Part shown: in pieces, positions 52,783 to 61,925 of the stretch
Layout: the number at the start of each line of letters is the position of its first letter
Position numbering within the stretch: position 1 is the stretch's first letter
Assembly: GCF_021044825.1 (NCBI RefSeq)
Contig: NZ_JAJNOC010000001.1
Coordinates: 558,001-622,000 of the forward strand
Source of the DNA: Massilia phyllostachyos
GTDB taxonomy: Bacteria; Pseudomonadota; Gammaproteobacteria; Burkholderiales; Burkholderiaceae_D
DNA: 64,000 bases
Direction of reading: 5' to 3'
Notes under the pieces: generated by a model
What the model saw: the letters and a program-made list of their open reading frames with translations, nothing else
What the model was told of the DNA's origin: nothing
Database searches by the model: none
Translations under genes and position numbers: made by a program

Positions 52783-53280
52783 ATGCGTCTCGCCCTTTCC
52801 TCGATCCTGCTCGCCCTCTGCCTGAGCCTCCCCGCGCACGGCGCCGATAAAGTCACCGGCAACGGCCCGGCCGCCGACGTCGCGGCCATCAACAAGGTGG
52901 TCGAGCAGTTCAAGGCCGCCATCATCGCCCACGACGGCAAGACCCTCGGCAGCCTGTTCCTGCAGGACCACGACAGCTGGCTGTCGGTGGCGGATGATGG
53001 GGTCTGGGCCAAGGTCAAGGCGCGCAATCCGAAGGCGCGCAAGGTCTTCCCCGGCAGCTGGAAGAAGTTCGCCGAGATGATCCAGAACGCCGACAAGCCC
53101 GTCGAGGAACGCTTCTACAACGTGCGCATCGACACCAACGGCGCGGTCGCCTCGGTGTGGTTCGACTTCGACTTCCTCGACGACGGGAAGGTGACCAACC
53201 GCGGCAGCGAAAGCTGGCAGATGGTGCGCGCCGAAGACGGCTGGAAGATCAGCTCGATGCTGTTCTCGATGGGCGACTGA
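52783..53280 (+). CDS. Exported SnoaL/NTF2-like protein
   Basis: The 165-residue protein has a signal peptide (MRLALSSILLALCLSLPAHG, then ADKV) and a domain with the NTF2/SnoaL-like pattern: AAINKVVEQFKAAIIAHDGK, TLGSLFLQDHDSWLSV and FDFLDDGKVTNRGSESWQMV then RAEDGWKISSMLFSMGD. Such small beta-cone proteins are often ligand-binding or enzymes; no catalytic residues are evident. A Shine-Dalgarno CAGGAG precedes the ATG. It is 107 bases after the carbonic anhydrase and may be co-transcribed. Confidence 0.82.
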   Translation: MRLALSSILLALCLSLPAHGADKVTGNGPAADVAAINKVVEQFKAAIIAHDGKTLGSLFLQDHDSWLSVADDGVWAKVKARNPKARKVFPGSWKKFAEMIQNADKPVEERFYNVRIDTNGAVASVWFDFDFLDDGKVTNRGSESWQMVRAEDGWKISSMLFSMGD

Positions 53281-53322
53281 CGCGCTAGAATCGTACGCAT
53301 CACAAGAATCGGAACGTCCAGC

Positions 53323-54357
53323 GTGAAAGTCGAAACGCCCCTGCTCGTCCCCGTGCTGGCCGCCTTGCCGGTCTGCGCCTGCATGGCCATCCTCGGGCTG
53401 CCGGCCTTCAGCCACCAGCATGGCGCGGCCTTCCGCACGCTGTACTTCCTGGCATGCCTGGCCTGGCTGATGCCGCTGGCGCTGCTGCAGCGCGCGATGT
53501 GGCGGCGCGAATGGCCCTGGCTGCGCATGGCGCTGGTGCTGCTGCTTGCAAGCTATGCGATGTCGGTGCTGAACGCCGTGCTGGGCCAGCGCCTGGCGAT
53601 CTCGCTCGGACTGGAGACCGAGTACCGCTGGTCCGAACTGGTCGAGGGCCTGGACGGCTGCTGGCTGGCCCTGATCGCCTTCTGCGCGGTGCACGCGGTG
53701 GCGGGCTACTACCTGTCGCTGCAGCAGGTGCGCCTGCACCTGGCCCAGGCGCAGTCTGCGGCGCGCGACGCCGAGCTGCGCGCGCTGCGCCTGCAGGTCA
53801 ATCCCCACTTCCTCTTCAACTCCCTGAACGCGATCTCGGCGCTGGTGGCGGCGCAGTCGAACCGCGAGGCCAACCGCATGCTCGCCTGCGTCTCCGACTT
53901 CCTGCGCGCCACGCTGGCGCACGACGGCCGCCACGAGCACGCGCTGGCCGAGGAGCTGGCCCTGCTCGACGCCTACCTCGAGATCGAAAAGGCGAGGTTG
54001 GGCGAGCGCCTGCGCTTGACGATGAAGGCCGGCCCCGACGTGCTGGAGGCCGTGGTGCCCTACCTGATGCTGCAGCCGCTGGTCGAGAACGCGATCCGCC
54101 ACGGCATCGCACCGCTGGCGGCGCCGGGCCGGCTCGACATCCGCGTCGAGCGCCAGGACGCACGCCTGCTGGTGGAGGTGCACAACGATGGCCTGGCGCC
54201 GGCGCAGGCGGGCAGCGGCATCGGCCTGGCCAACGTTCGTGAGCGCCTGCGCCATCTGTACGGCGCCGAGCAGCAGGTCGAGGCAGCGTGGGACGAGGAT
54301 GGCCGCTTCGGCGTGCGCATCGCCATGCCGCTGCGCGCTGCGGAGGCGGCGGCATGA
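53323..54357 (+). CDS. LytS/AlgZ-type sensor histidine kinase
   Basis: The 344-residue protein has about four transmembrane segments in the first 145 residues, then a His_kinase domain with the phospho-acceptor LQVNPHFLFNSLNAISALV, and an ATPase domain with YLMLQPLVENAIRHG and GSGIGLANVRERLRHLYG. This is the short LytS/AlgZ architecture without an extracellular sensor. The start is GTG at 53323. Its stop overlaps the ATG of the LytTR regulator (ATGA), so the two form a coupled two-component pair. Confidence 0.93.
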   Translation: MKVETPLLVPVLAALPVCACMAILGLPAFSHQHGAAFRTLYFLACLAWLMPLALLQRAMWRREWPWLRMALVLLLASYAMSVLNAVLGQRLAISLGLETEYRWSELVEGLDGCWLALIAFCAVHAVAGYYLSLQQVRLHLAQAQSAARDAELRALRLQVNPHFLFNSLNAISALVAAQSNREANRMLACVSDFLRATLAHDGRHEHALAEELALLDAYLEIEKARLGERLRLTMKAGPDVLEAVVPYLMLQPLVENAIRHGIAPLAAPGRLDIRVERQDARLLVEVHNDGLAPAQAGSGIGLANVRERLRHLYGAEQQVEAAWDEDGRFGVRIAMPLRAAEAAA

Positions 54358-55097
54358 CGATCCGCGTAGTCATCATCGACGACGAGCCGCTGGCCCGCCT
54401 CGCGGTCAAGACCCGGCTCGCGCAGCGCGGCAGCTTCACGCTGGTCGGCGAATTCGGCGACGGCGACAGCGCCCATGACGGCATCGCGGCCTTGCGTCCC
54501 GACCTGGTGTTCGTCGACGTCGAAATGCCGGGACGGACCGGCTTGGAGGTGCTGGCCGCGCTGCCGCCCGCGCAGCGGCCGATGGCGATCCTGCTGACCG
54601 CCTACGACGGCTTCGCCCTGCAGGCTTTCGACCTGGCCGCCATCGACTACCTGCTCAAGCCCGTCGACGACGAGCGCATGGACGAAGCGCTGGACCGTGC
54701 GCAGCAGGCCTTTCCCTACCGGGGACAGGGCCGCGCCACCGCGCCCGCCGCGCCGGCGGTGCAGGCCTTTTCGGTGCGGGTCGGCGCGCGCACGGTGCTG
54801 GTCCCGGTCGCCGAGGTCGAGCGCATCGAGGCCGACGGCGACTATGCAACCCTGCATGCGAACGGCAAGACCTGGCTGGTGCGCGAGCGCCTGCACACCC
54901 TCGCCCTGCAGCTCGATCCGCGCCGGTTCCACCGCGTGCACCGCTCCAGCATCGTGCGGCTCGACATGATCGCCGAGCTGCGCGCCCTCACCAACCGCGA
55001 CGCCCTGCTGCGCCTGCGCGACGGCAGCGTGCTGCGCGCCAGCCGCACCTATATGCCCGCCCTGGCGGAAGCCCTCCAACAACGCAAATCCGCATGA
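54354..55097 (+). CDS. LytTR response regulator
   Basis: The 247-residue protein has an N-terminal receiver (MTIRVVIIDDEPLARLAVKT; phospho-acceptor in LVFVDVEMPGRTGLEVL) and a C-terminal LytTR DNA-binding domain (about 140-245: VERIEADGDYATLHANGKTW, RRFHRVHRSSIVRLDMIAEL). It is the partner of the LytS-type kinase 4 bases upstream and overlaps the acyltransferase start by 4 bases, so all three are translationally coupled. LytTR targets would be expected as paired repeats; none was recognised in the window. Confidence 0.94.
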   Translation: MTIRVVIIDDEPLARLAVKTRLAQRGSFTLVGEFGDGDSAHDGIAALRPDLVFVDVEMPGRTGLEVLAALPPAQRPMAILLTAYDGFALQAFDLAAIDYLLKPVDDERMDEALDRAQQAFPYRGQGRATAPAAPAVQAFSVRVGARTVLVPVAEVERIEADGDYATLHANGKTWLVRERLHTLALQLDPRRFHRVHRSSIVRLDMIAELRALTNRDALLRLRDGSVLRASRTYMPALAEALQQRKSA

Positions 55098-56233
55098 TCC
55101 CCATGTATTCGAAGCCGGCCCGGCTCGCCGGCCTGGACACCCTGCGCGCGCTCGCCATCGTCCTGGTCCTGATGTCCCACTACAACGGCTTCGTCAGCCG
55201 CGCGCCGACCTTCGGCATCGCCGGCGCCATCGGCTGGGCCGGCGTCGACCTGTTCTTCGTCCTGAGCGGCTACCTGATCGGCAACCAGCTCCTCGCCCCG
55301 GCGGCGCGCGGCGAGAGTCTGGAACTGAAATCCTTCTTCGCGCGGCGCCTGCTGCGCACGCTGCCGAACTACTACGCGGTGCTGGCCGTTTATCTTCTGC
55401 TGCCCGACAGCCCGATCGCGGGAAAAAGCATGGCGCCAGCCTGGCAGTTCCTCACCTTTACCCAGAACTTCGGCCTGAACTACGGCGAGACCTTCACCCA
55501 TTCCTGGTCGCTGTGCATCGAGGAACAGTTCTACCTGGTGCTGCCGCTCGCGGTGCTGGCGCTGGTCGGCGCGCGCCGTTCGCCGCGCCTGCTGTGGTGC
55601 GCGCTGTTCGCGGCAATCGGCGCCGGCATGATGGCGCGCGGCCTGGCCTTCATGGACGGCAAGGACGTGTTCGCGGCGCCGGTGTACTACTCGAGCTTCT
55701 GCCGCTTCGACGAACTGCTGCCGGGCGTGGCGATCGCGATGCTGAAGAACTTCCATCCGGCGGCCTTTGCGCGCCTCCTGCGGCACGGGAACGCTCTCCT
55801 GGCGGCTGGTCTTGCGATGGCGGCGGCGGTCCTGTACGGCGTGATGAACGAGGCGCCGACCGCCTTCATGGCCTCGACCTTCGGCTTCTCGCTGGTGGCC
55901 ACGAGTTTCGCGCTGCTGACCCTTTCCGCGCTCAGCCCCGGCGCGCTGCTGAACCGCTTGCAGGTTCCCGGCGTGGCCAGCCTGGCGCTGTGGTCCTACG
56001 CGGTCTACCTGGTGCACAAGCCGGTGTTCATGGCGCTGCGTCCGGAGCTTGCCAGCCGCGGCATCGATCCGGGCGCGCCGCTCACCATCGCCGCCGTCAT
56101 GGCGGCCGGCATCGGCGGCGGCTGGCTGCTGTACCGGGTGGTCGAGACGCCGTTCATGCGGCTGCGGGCGCGCTGGTATCCGGCGGGTGGCGCGAAGCCG
56201 GCCTGGCCCGCTGCCGCCTACCCGTCTGCGTGA
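55094..56233 (+). CDS. Acyltransferase 3 family (OafA/YrhL-like) membrane protein
   Basis: The 379-residue polytopic protein (about 10 transmembrane segments) is of the acyltransferase 3 family, which O-acetylates or acylates LPS, exopolysaccharide or peptidoglycan sugars. Signatures are RLAGLDTLRALAIVLVLMSH, GWAGVDLFFVLSGYLIGNQL and SWSLCIEEQFYLVLPL with the conserved R/E positions. The ATG overlaps the stop of the LytTR gene (ATGA). Coupling to a two-component pair suggests it is the output, modifying the surface in response to the sensor. Substrate is unknown. Confidence 0.92.
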   Translation: MIPMYSKPARLAGLDTLRALAIVLVLMSHYNGFVSRAPTFGIAGAIGWAGVDLFFVLSGYLIGNQLLAPAARGESLELKSFFARRLLRTLPNYYAVLAVYLLLPDSPIAGKSMAPAWQFLTFTQNFGLNYGETFTHSWSLCIEEQFYLVLPLAVLALVGARRSPRLLWCALFAAIGAGMMARGLAFMDGKDVFAAPVYYSSFCRFDELLPGVAIAMLKNFHPAAFARLLRHGNALLAAGLAMAAAVLYGVMNEAPTAFMASTFGFSLVATSFALLTLSALSPGALLNRLQVPGVASLALWSYAVYLVHKPVFMALRPELASRGIDPGAPLTIAAVMAAGIGGGWLLYRVVETPFMRLRARWYPAGGAKPAWPAAAYPSA

Positions 56234-56303
56234 CAGTGCGCGTACTTTCGCGCCCGCGCCGGCTGCTACCATCGCTTGTCCCGATACGATGAGGAGGCTG
56301 TCC

Positions 56304-56849
56304 ATGAGTATGCTGTCTTTGACGCCCGGCTGGATGAAACGTGCTTGCGTCGCCCTAGCTGTCGGTGCGTTCGCCGTCCTGGAGGCCCATGCCTGCCACG
56401 CCCCGCCGCGCGCGCAGAACGTGACACCGGAAGAGCTGGTCGCCATGGCCACCGACGTCTCGGTTGCCAAAGTCGTGCGCGCGACGCCGTCGGCGGCGTG
56501 GTCGGGCCGTGGGCGTCAGCCCGTGGAATACGAGTTCGAAGTGGTCCAGCGCATCCTCGGCCCGGACGAGGCGCGCTTCGTCATCGCCGGCGCGCAAGGC
56601 GAAACGCGGATGACGCAAGCGGCCGGCGACCATGGCGACGAAGGATTCTGGAACCGCGGCGGCGGTCGGCTGTACAACGATTCGGATTGCGTGCTGCGGC
56701 CGAACTTCACGGTCGGCGAAAGCTACCTGATCTTCCGCGACAAGCCGGCCACCTGGCGCAGTTTCGAGCGCATCGAGACTGTACGCGGCCGGCCGAATTC
56801 CGACGACAAGTGGTTGTCCTATGTGGTGGAAAAGCTCGGAAGCCGCTAG
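56304..56849 (+). CDS. Exported hypothetical protein
   Basis: The 181-residue protein has a signal peptide (MKRACVALAVGAFAVLEAHA, preceded by a short leader) and two Cys near the mature start. The domain, VTPEELVAMATDVSVAKVVR then ATPSAAWSGRGRQPVEYEFE and VGESYLIFRDKPATWRSFER, has a beta-rich pattern reminiscent of TIMP-like or NTR-fold exported proteins, but this is a weak resemblance. GAGGAGG precedes the ATG at 56304. Function is not recognised. It lies after the acyltransferase gene with a 70-base gap. Confidence 0.72.
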   Translation: MSMLSLTPGWMKRACVALAVGAFAVLEAHACHAPPRAQNVTPEELVAMATDVSVAKVVRATPSAAWSGRGRQPVEYEFEVVQRILGPDEARFVIAGAQGETRMTQAAGDHGDEGFWNRGGGRLYNDSDCVLRPNFTVGESYLIFRDKPATWRSFERIETVRGRPNSDDKWLSYVVEKLGSR

Positions 56850-56865
56850 CCCGACGACTCCCGCA

Positions 56866-57138
56866 TCACGGCTTGCACAGGGCCCGTTTCACGTTTTGAA
56901 CGCATGAGTGGTTCTCTCCCGCGCAGTCCCCGGACACCTCCAGTATCCGGTCCTGCGCATCCACGAAGACGAAGATGCCGTAGTGGTTGTCGACGTCATC
57001 GAAGCCGACGAACCTGACGCGTTCGCCCTGTTTCAGTTCGCCCACGTCCATCAGCACCAGGTAGTCCTCATTCGGCGTGAGGTTCACTTCACGCAGCACC
57101 CATGAGTTGCAGAAGTTGTAATCACTAAGCGCTTTCAT
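56866..57138 (-). CDS. Small hypothetical protein
   Basis: The 90-residue protein (MKALSDYNFCNSWVLREVNL then TPNEDYLVLMDVGELKQGER then VRFVGFDDVDNHYGIFVFVD) has beta-rich alternation and three Cys, with no signal or membrane segment. GAGGGAGAC lies just before the ATG at 57138; a GTG at 57159 adds seven residues. I do not recognise a family. It is convergent with the exported hypothetical protein and 87 bases downstream of the TonB receptor end on the same strand. Confidence 0.65.
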   Translation of the reverse strand: MKALSDYNFCNSWVLREVNLTPNEDYLVLMDVGELKQGERVRFVGFDDVDNHYGIFVFVDAQDRILEVSGDCAGENHSCVQNVKRALCKP

Positions 57139-57183
57139 GTCTCCCTCAAACAAGTCCACCCTACACTTGGCATGACGGAATCA

Positions 57184-57217
57184 TGTCCGGGCGCAGAGGC
57201 TGTTCGGCGCCTGGACA
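57184..57217 (-). terminator. Hairpin after the TonB-dependent receptor gene
   Basis: TGTCC plus GGCGC (57184-57194) pairs with GCGCC plus GGACA (57207-57217), ten pairs with one mismatch. It begins nine bases after the receptor stop on the minus strand. No T-run follows on that strand. Confidence 0.4.
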
Positions 57218-57225
57218 CGCACCAA

Positions 57226-59988
57226 TCATTTAAACGAGTAATTCACGCTGGCATAGAAGCGCCGCCCACGCGGATCCGTATAGCTCGGATCGTAACCCGA
57301 CAGGAAGTAATACGCCTGGTTCGAATACGGCGGGCTCTCGTCGAACAGGTTCTGCACGCCGGCGCGCAGCTTCAGGGTCGGCGTCGCCTGCCAGGCGCCC
57401 GAGAGATCCCACAGCGAATACGACTTGACCTTGTTGGCCGCGACCACCGAACCGTCGTCGATGTTGATCGCGGTGTTCTGGTCGTCGTAGCCGCTCGACC
57501 AGGTGTTCTGCAAACTGGCGGACAGCGGGCCGCGGTCCCAGTCGAAGCTGACCGTATGGCGCCAGCGCTGCACCACGCCGTCGGTGACGAACTTGTTCAG
57601 GTTACTGACGAACGCATCGCCCGGCGCATTCTGGATGCGCGAAGCCAGCACGTAGGTGCCGTTCAGGCGTCCGCCGAAGCGGCCGATTGCGGTGTCGACG
57701 CCGCGCACCGTCACCGCCAGGTCCAGGCCGCGCGCCACCTGCGCGCCGCGGTTTTCCTTGCGCAGCTCGATGTAGTCGATCAGGCCGTCCTCGTCGCGGT
57801 ACACCAGGTCGCCGTACTTGGCCAGGTTGCCGAGGATGATGTCGTCGCCGATCTCGCTGATCAGGTCCGTGCGCTTGATGTTCCAGTAGTCGAGCGAGAG
57901 GTTGACGTGGCGGCCGGCCGCGAAGGCGGCGCCGAGCGAGAACTGGCGGCTGCGTTCGGGCTTCAGGTCCGGGTTGCTGTAGCGGCGGGTGTCCCAGTTG
58001 TCGGCGCAGTCCGAGTAGTTGTTCTCGACGGTGGCGCAGTAGACCGGGTCGGGCAGGGTGGCGGTGGCGCTGTAGACGGTCGGGCGGAACAGTTCGTTCA
58101 TCGTCGGCGCGCGAAAACCCCGCCCGGCCGAGGCGCGCAGCAGCAGGGCGTCGCTGGGGCGGTAGCTCAGGCCGATCTTCGGGCTGGCGGCGCCGCCGAC
58201 CTGCTCGTAGCGGTCGTAGCGCGCCGACAGCTGCGCTTCCCACTGCTTCGCGAACGGCAGCAGCACTTCGCCGTACAGGCCGGCCACGTCGCGGCTGTCG
58301 CGGGTCGAGCGGCCGCCTTCCGGAGCCGCGTCGTTGTTGATGTTATCGCTCAGCAGCAGGGCGGACGGGTCGAAGCGGTTCTTCTCGCGCCGCACCTCGC
58401 CGCCGACCGCCAGCGCCAGGTTACCGCCGGCCATGGCGCCGAAGGTGCGCGAGAGCTTGAAGTCGACCGAGTCGAGGGTGCCGCGCGCGCGCCGCACCAC
58501 GTCGTCGACCTGGATGCTGTCGATCAGGTCGCGGCCCGCCTGGCTCGATGGCCCGAAGGGATTGATGAGGCCTTCCTGGATGCCCGTCATCAGCTCGTCA
58601 TACAGCACATAGCCGTGGGTGTCGCGGTCCTTGACCGTGTTGACGCTGTGGTTGTAGGCGACGTCGTAATCCCAGCCGCCCACGGCGCCGGTGGCGCCGA
58701 CCACGAAGCGCATGCCTTCGCTGGTCAGTTCGCTGGAGCGCTGGCCGGCTTCGTTCAAGCGCATGCGCAGTTCCAGTTCGCCCGGATAGTCGTCGTCGAG
58801 GTCTTCGAGGCCGGTGCCGACCAATTGCGGCACCAGGCGGTAATCGATGTAGCCGGTCACGCGCGCCGAGGAGCCGGTGTACCAGCTCTTCGCGCGGCTC
58901 AGCGCCACCTCGGCATAGGCCTGGTGGCCGCCGCCCAGCTTCACGACGCCGCGGCTGAGCAGGCTCGCTTTTTCCGTCTTCGGATACAGCTCGGTGTCGC
59001 CCATGTAGTTGTAGGTGCAGGCATCGACGCCGCCGGTGCCGGCGGGCAGGTAGACGTTGGCCGGCGGCGCGCAGTTCGGCGCCGACAGGTTGATCAGCCG
59101 GTTGGTGATCGGCTGGCCATTGATGGTGAAGCCGAGTTCCTGCAGGCGGTCGCGCTGGTTCGAGGTCAGGCGGATGTTGGCCGGACTGGTGTAACCGGAT
59201 AGCAGGTGGCCGAGGCGCTTCTCGACCTCCAGGTTCGGGATGAACTTGCGCTGTGCGGTGCTGAGCGCGTCGGTGCGCTGGAAGTCGGCCACCGCGAACA
59301 CGTTGTAGCCGTCGCGTTCCAGGTCGCCCTTGCCGGCGCTGATGCTGGCGGTGCGCTTGCCGGCGCCGCCCTCATCGGTCTTGCCGCCGTAGGCGTTCAG
59401 CTCCAGGCCCTGGAAGTCCTTGCGCGTGATGAAGTTGATGACGCCGCCGATCGCATCGGTGCCGTACAGCGCCGACGCGCCATCGAGCAGCACCTCGACC
59501 CGTTCCAGCGCGGCGGCCGGGATGTTGTTCAGGTCGACGCCGCTGTCGTCGCCCGGGGAGGCGAAGTTGGCCATGCGGCGGCCGTTGAGCAGCACCAGCG
59601 TGGAGGAGGTGCCGATGCCGCGCAGGTTGGCGCTGTTGAAGCCGCGCTGGTCGCCGCCGACATTGATGCTGGCGCCGTCGGTCAGGCCGTTGACGTTGGC
59701 GGAGACGCGGCCCAGGATCTCGGCGGCGGTGGTCACGCCGGCCTTCTCGATCTCGGCGCGCGAGACGATCTGCACCGGCAGCGCGGTCTCCGACTGCACG
59801 CGGCGGATCGCCGAGCCGGTGATCTCGACCTTCGGCATGTCGGCGGGCGCGGGCTGCGCCTGCGGTTCCTGCGCCTGCGGCGTTTCCTGCGCCAGCGCCG
59901 GCAGCGCCAGCACGCCGCCTGCCATCCAGGCGCCGGCGAGCAGTGCGCCGCGCACGGCGCGTGCGCCCGCGTTCAACTTCGTATGCAT
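57226..59988 (-). CDS. TonB-dependent outer-membrane receptor
   Basis: The 920-residue protein has a signal peptide (about 1-34, ending ALPALAQ), a Gln/Pro-rich linker, a plug domain (VEITGSAIRRVQSETALPVQ, LRGIGTSSTLVLLNGRRMAN, VEVLLDGASALYGTDAIGGV) and a 22-strand barrel with the TonB_dep_Rec ending RFYASVNYSFK. This subfamily is usually larger than siderophore receptors and takes up oligosaccharides, peptides or other organic substrates; the ligand is not readable. It has no adjacent TonB system. The next gene on the same strand is an M1 aminopeptidase, 142 bases upstream, which may act on peptides taken up. Confidence 0.95.
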   Translation of the reverse strand: MHTKLNAGARAVRGALLAGAWMAGGVLALPALAQETPQAQEPQAQPAPADMPKVEITGSAIRRVQSETALPVQIVSRAEIEKAGVTTAAEILGRVSANVNGLTDGASINVGGDQRGFNSANLRGIGTSSTLVLLNGRRMANFASPGDDSGVDLNNIPAAALERVEVLLDGASALYGTDAIGGVINFITRKDFQGLELNAYGGKTDEGGAGKRTASISAGKGDLERDGYNVFAVADFQRTDALSTAQRKFIPNLEVEKRLGHLLSGYTSPANIRLTSNQRDRLQELGFTINGQPITNRLINLSAPNCAPPANVYLPAGTGGVDACTYNYMGDTELYPKTEKASLLSRGVVKLGGGHQAYAEVALSRAKSWYTGSSARVTGYIDYRLVPQLVGTGLEDLDDDYPGELELRMRLNEAGQRSSELTSEGMRFVVGATGAVGGWDYDVAYNHSVNTVKDRDTHGYVLYDELMTGIQEGLINPFGPSSQAGRDLIDSIQVDDVVRRARGTLDSVDFKLSRTFGAMAGGNLALAVGGEVRREKNRFDPSALLLSDNINNDAAPEGGRSTRDSRDVAGLYGEVLLPFAKQWEAQLSARYDRYEQVGGAASPKIGLSYRPSDALLLRASAGRGFRAPTMNELFRPTVYSATATLPDPVYCATVENNYSDCADNWDTRRYSNPDLKPERSRQFSLGAAFAAGRHVNLSLDYWNIKRTDLISEIGDDIILGNLAKYGDLVYRDEDGLIDYIELRKENRGAQVARGLDLAVTVRGVDTAIGRFGGRLNGTYVLASRIQNAPGDAFVSNLNKFVTDGVVQRWRHTVSFDWDRGPLSASLQNTWSSGYDDQNTAINIDDGSVVAANKVKSYSLWDLSGAWQATPTLKLRAGVQNLFDESPPYSNQAYYFLSGYDPSYTDPRGRRFYASVNYSFK

Positions 59989-60130
59989 CAGTTTTCCCTA
60001 TCAAAGATTCTTTGCTAATTCGGAATAGTAGCGTTGTCACTATCCAAAGAAACAAACTATTTGAATCGGAAAAAGCGGATGTTGCGAATAAGGTACGGTT
60101 ATCGACAATGTGCCCGAACAAGGCCGGTGC

Positions 60131-61846
60131 TTATTTCGCGGCGCTGCGTTTCTTGCGCTGCTCTTCCCGGTATTGCTGGAAGCGCTCGATATGTTCCTCG
60201 CGGCGCAGGATCTTCGAATTCGGATCGAGCACGTAGTGGGCATCCGCGTCGAGCGTGACCGTGCCGCGGCCGTCCGCCATGGGCACGTTCACGATGCGGT
60301 TCCCGACGCGCACTTCGACCGGCATCGGGAAGGGGGTGTCCTTCTCGGTCTTCCACGCCAGGTTCAGCGTGTTGCCGTTGCGGGTCGCCTGCAGCTCCGG
60401 CAGCTTGGCCTGGTAGAGGTAGGCCTGGAAGAACCAGTCGAGGTCGCGCCCGCTCACGCGCTTGGCGATCTCCATGAATTCCCTGGTGGTGCCGAGGCGC
60501 GGCTGGAAGTTGCCGGGGCGTGGGTCGGGGGTGCCGTAGACGCTCTCGCGCACGGTGCGGAAGAAGGCGTCGTCGCCGACCAGGCCGCGCAGCGTGTGCA
60601 TCACCAGCGCGCCCTTGGTGTAGATGTCCTGGCCCGGGCCGCCGCGCTCTAGCGAGTAGACCTGGCCTTCGGTACGCGGCTTGCCCGAGACGATCGGCGC
60701 CTTGTTCTGGATGCCGGCGCGCTGCGCCATCAGCTCGGCGAAATAGGCTTGCTGGCCGCGCAGGTACTGCATGTAGAGCGGCTGCATATAGGTGCCGAGG
60801 CCCTCGTGCAGCCACATATCGTCCCAGTCGGCATTGGTCAGCTGGTTGCCGAACCACTCGTGGGCCAGCTCGTGCTGCAGCAGCTCGTCGTAGCCGTACT
60901 GTGTCTTGGCGTACTTGTTGCCGTAGGCGTTGATGGTCTGGTGTTCCATGCCCTTGTGCGGAGTCTCGACCACGCCCATCTTCTCGTCGCCGAAGGGGTA
61001 GGGGCCGACGGTGCGTTCGAAGAACTCGAGCATCTGCGGGAATTCCTTGAACAGCTCCGCCGCCTGCTTGTCGTACTGCGGCAGGTACCAGAAGCGCAGC
61101 GGGATGGTGTTGCCGTAGCGGCTGGCGTAATTCCCTTCCAGGAGTTTATAGGGGCCGACGTTGATCGAGATGCCGTAGGTGCTGGGGTTCTTCGTGCTCC
61201 AGTGCCAGGTGCGCCAGCCGTCCTTCTCCTCCATGCCTTGCGCGACCCCGGCGCCGGCCGCGACCAGCGGCGACGGCACGGTGAAGTGCTGGTCGACCTG
61301 CTTCGGTTTGCCGGTGGGGTGGTCGATGCAGGGCCAGAACAGGTCGCAGCCTTCGCCCTGGACGGCGCTGGCCACCCAGGGCTGGCCGTCTGGCGTCTGC
61401 GACCAGACAAAGCCGCCGTCCCACGGCGCATTCTTCGCGACGTGCGGCGTGCCGTGGTAGCGCACGCGGATCGTGGTTTGCCTCCCCGGCTCCAGGCGCT
61501 GCGGCAGCTTCACGGTGAGGCGGCCCTCCGGATTGCTCCAGCCGCCGGCGGCGAGCGGCTGGCCATCCACCTCGATGGCGTCGATCGGCAGGTTGCGGTC
61601 GAGGTCGAGTTCGATGCGGTCGACCGGCTGGCGGGTGCCGAAGGTGAGCATGGCGTCGCCCTGGATGCTGCGGGTCTTGGGCTCGACGCGGATCTTGAGA
61701 TCGGCCTTCTCGAAGCTGAGCGCCAGCTGGTCCGGGCTGCGGGCGACGCCGGAATCGACGGTGTAGTTGCTGAGGGAAGCGGGTGGGGCGGTGGTGGCGC
61801 AGGCGGTGAGCAGGGAGCAGGCGGCGGCGATCGCGAGTTTTTTCAT
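60131..61846 (-). CDS. M1 family metallopeptidase, lipoprotein
   Basis: The 571-residue exported lipoprotein has lipobox LLTAC (Cys16) after MKKLAIAAACS. It is a zinc aminopeptidase of family M1: substrate motif KGMEHQTINAYGN (a variant of GAMEN), zinc site HELAHEWFGNQ, and Glu ligand in MWLHEGLGTYMQPLYM. It lacks the C-terminal ERAP-like domain, so it is shorter than PepN (870). It would cleave N-terminal residues of peptides at the outer membrane or periplasm. It is upstream of the TonB receptor on the same strand. Confidence 0.94.
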   Translation of the reverse strand: MKKLAIAAACSLLTACATTAPPASLSNYTVDSGVARSPDQLALSFEKADLKIRVEPKTRSIQGDAMLTFGTRQPVDRIELDLDRNLPIDAIEVDGQPLAAGGWSNPEGRLTVKLPQRLEPGRQTTIRVRYHGTPHVAKNAPWDGGFVWSQTPDGQPWVASAVQGEGCDLFWPCIDHPTGKPKQVDQHFTVPSPLVAAGAGVAQGMEEKDGWRTWHWSTKNPSTYGISINVGPYKLLEGNYASRYGNTIPLRFWYLPQYDKQAAELFKEFPQMLEFFERTVGPYPFGDEKMGVVETPHKGMEHQTINAYGNKYAKTQYGYDELLQHELAHEWFGNQLTNADWDDMWLHEGLGTYMQPLYMQYLRGQQAYFAELMAQRAGIQNKAPIVSGKPRTEGQVYSLERGGPGQDIYTKGALVMHTLRGLVGDDAFFRTVRESVYGTPDPRPGNFQPRLGTTREFMEIAKRVSGRDLDWFFQAYLYQAKLPELQATRNGNTLNLAWKTEKDTPFPMPVEVRVGNRIVNVPMADGRGTVTLDADAHYVLDPNSKILRREEHIERFQQYREEQRKKRSAAK

Positions 61847-61925
61847 CGAGCAGGACGGACGGTGGGTAATCCGTTCAATTTATCACGGTGGCAAGGCCCC
61901 GGATAGTTTGACGGCCCGCCGCTGG

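Noticed and set aside
57172-59202. A 676-residue open frame antisense to the TonB receptor
   Set aside because: Composition is typical of a shadow frame; the opposite strand has clear plug and barrel motifs.
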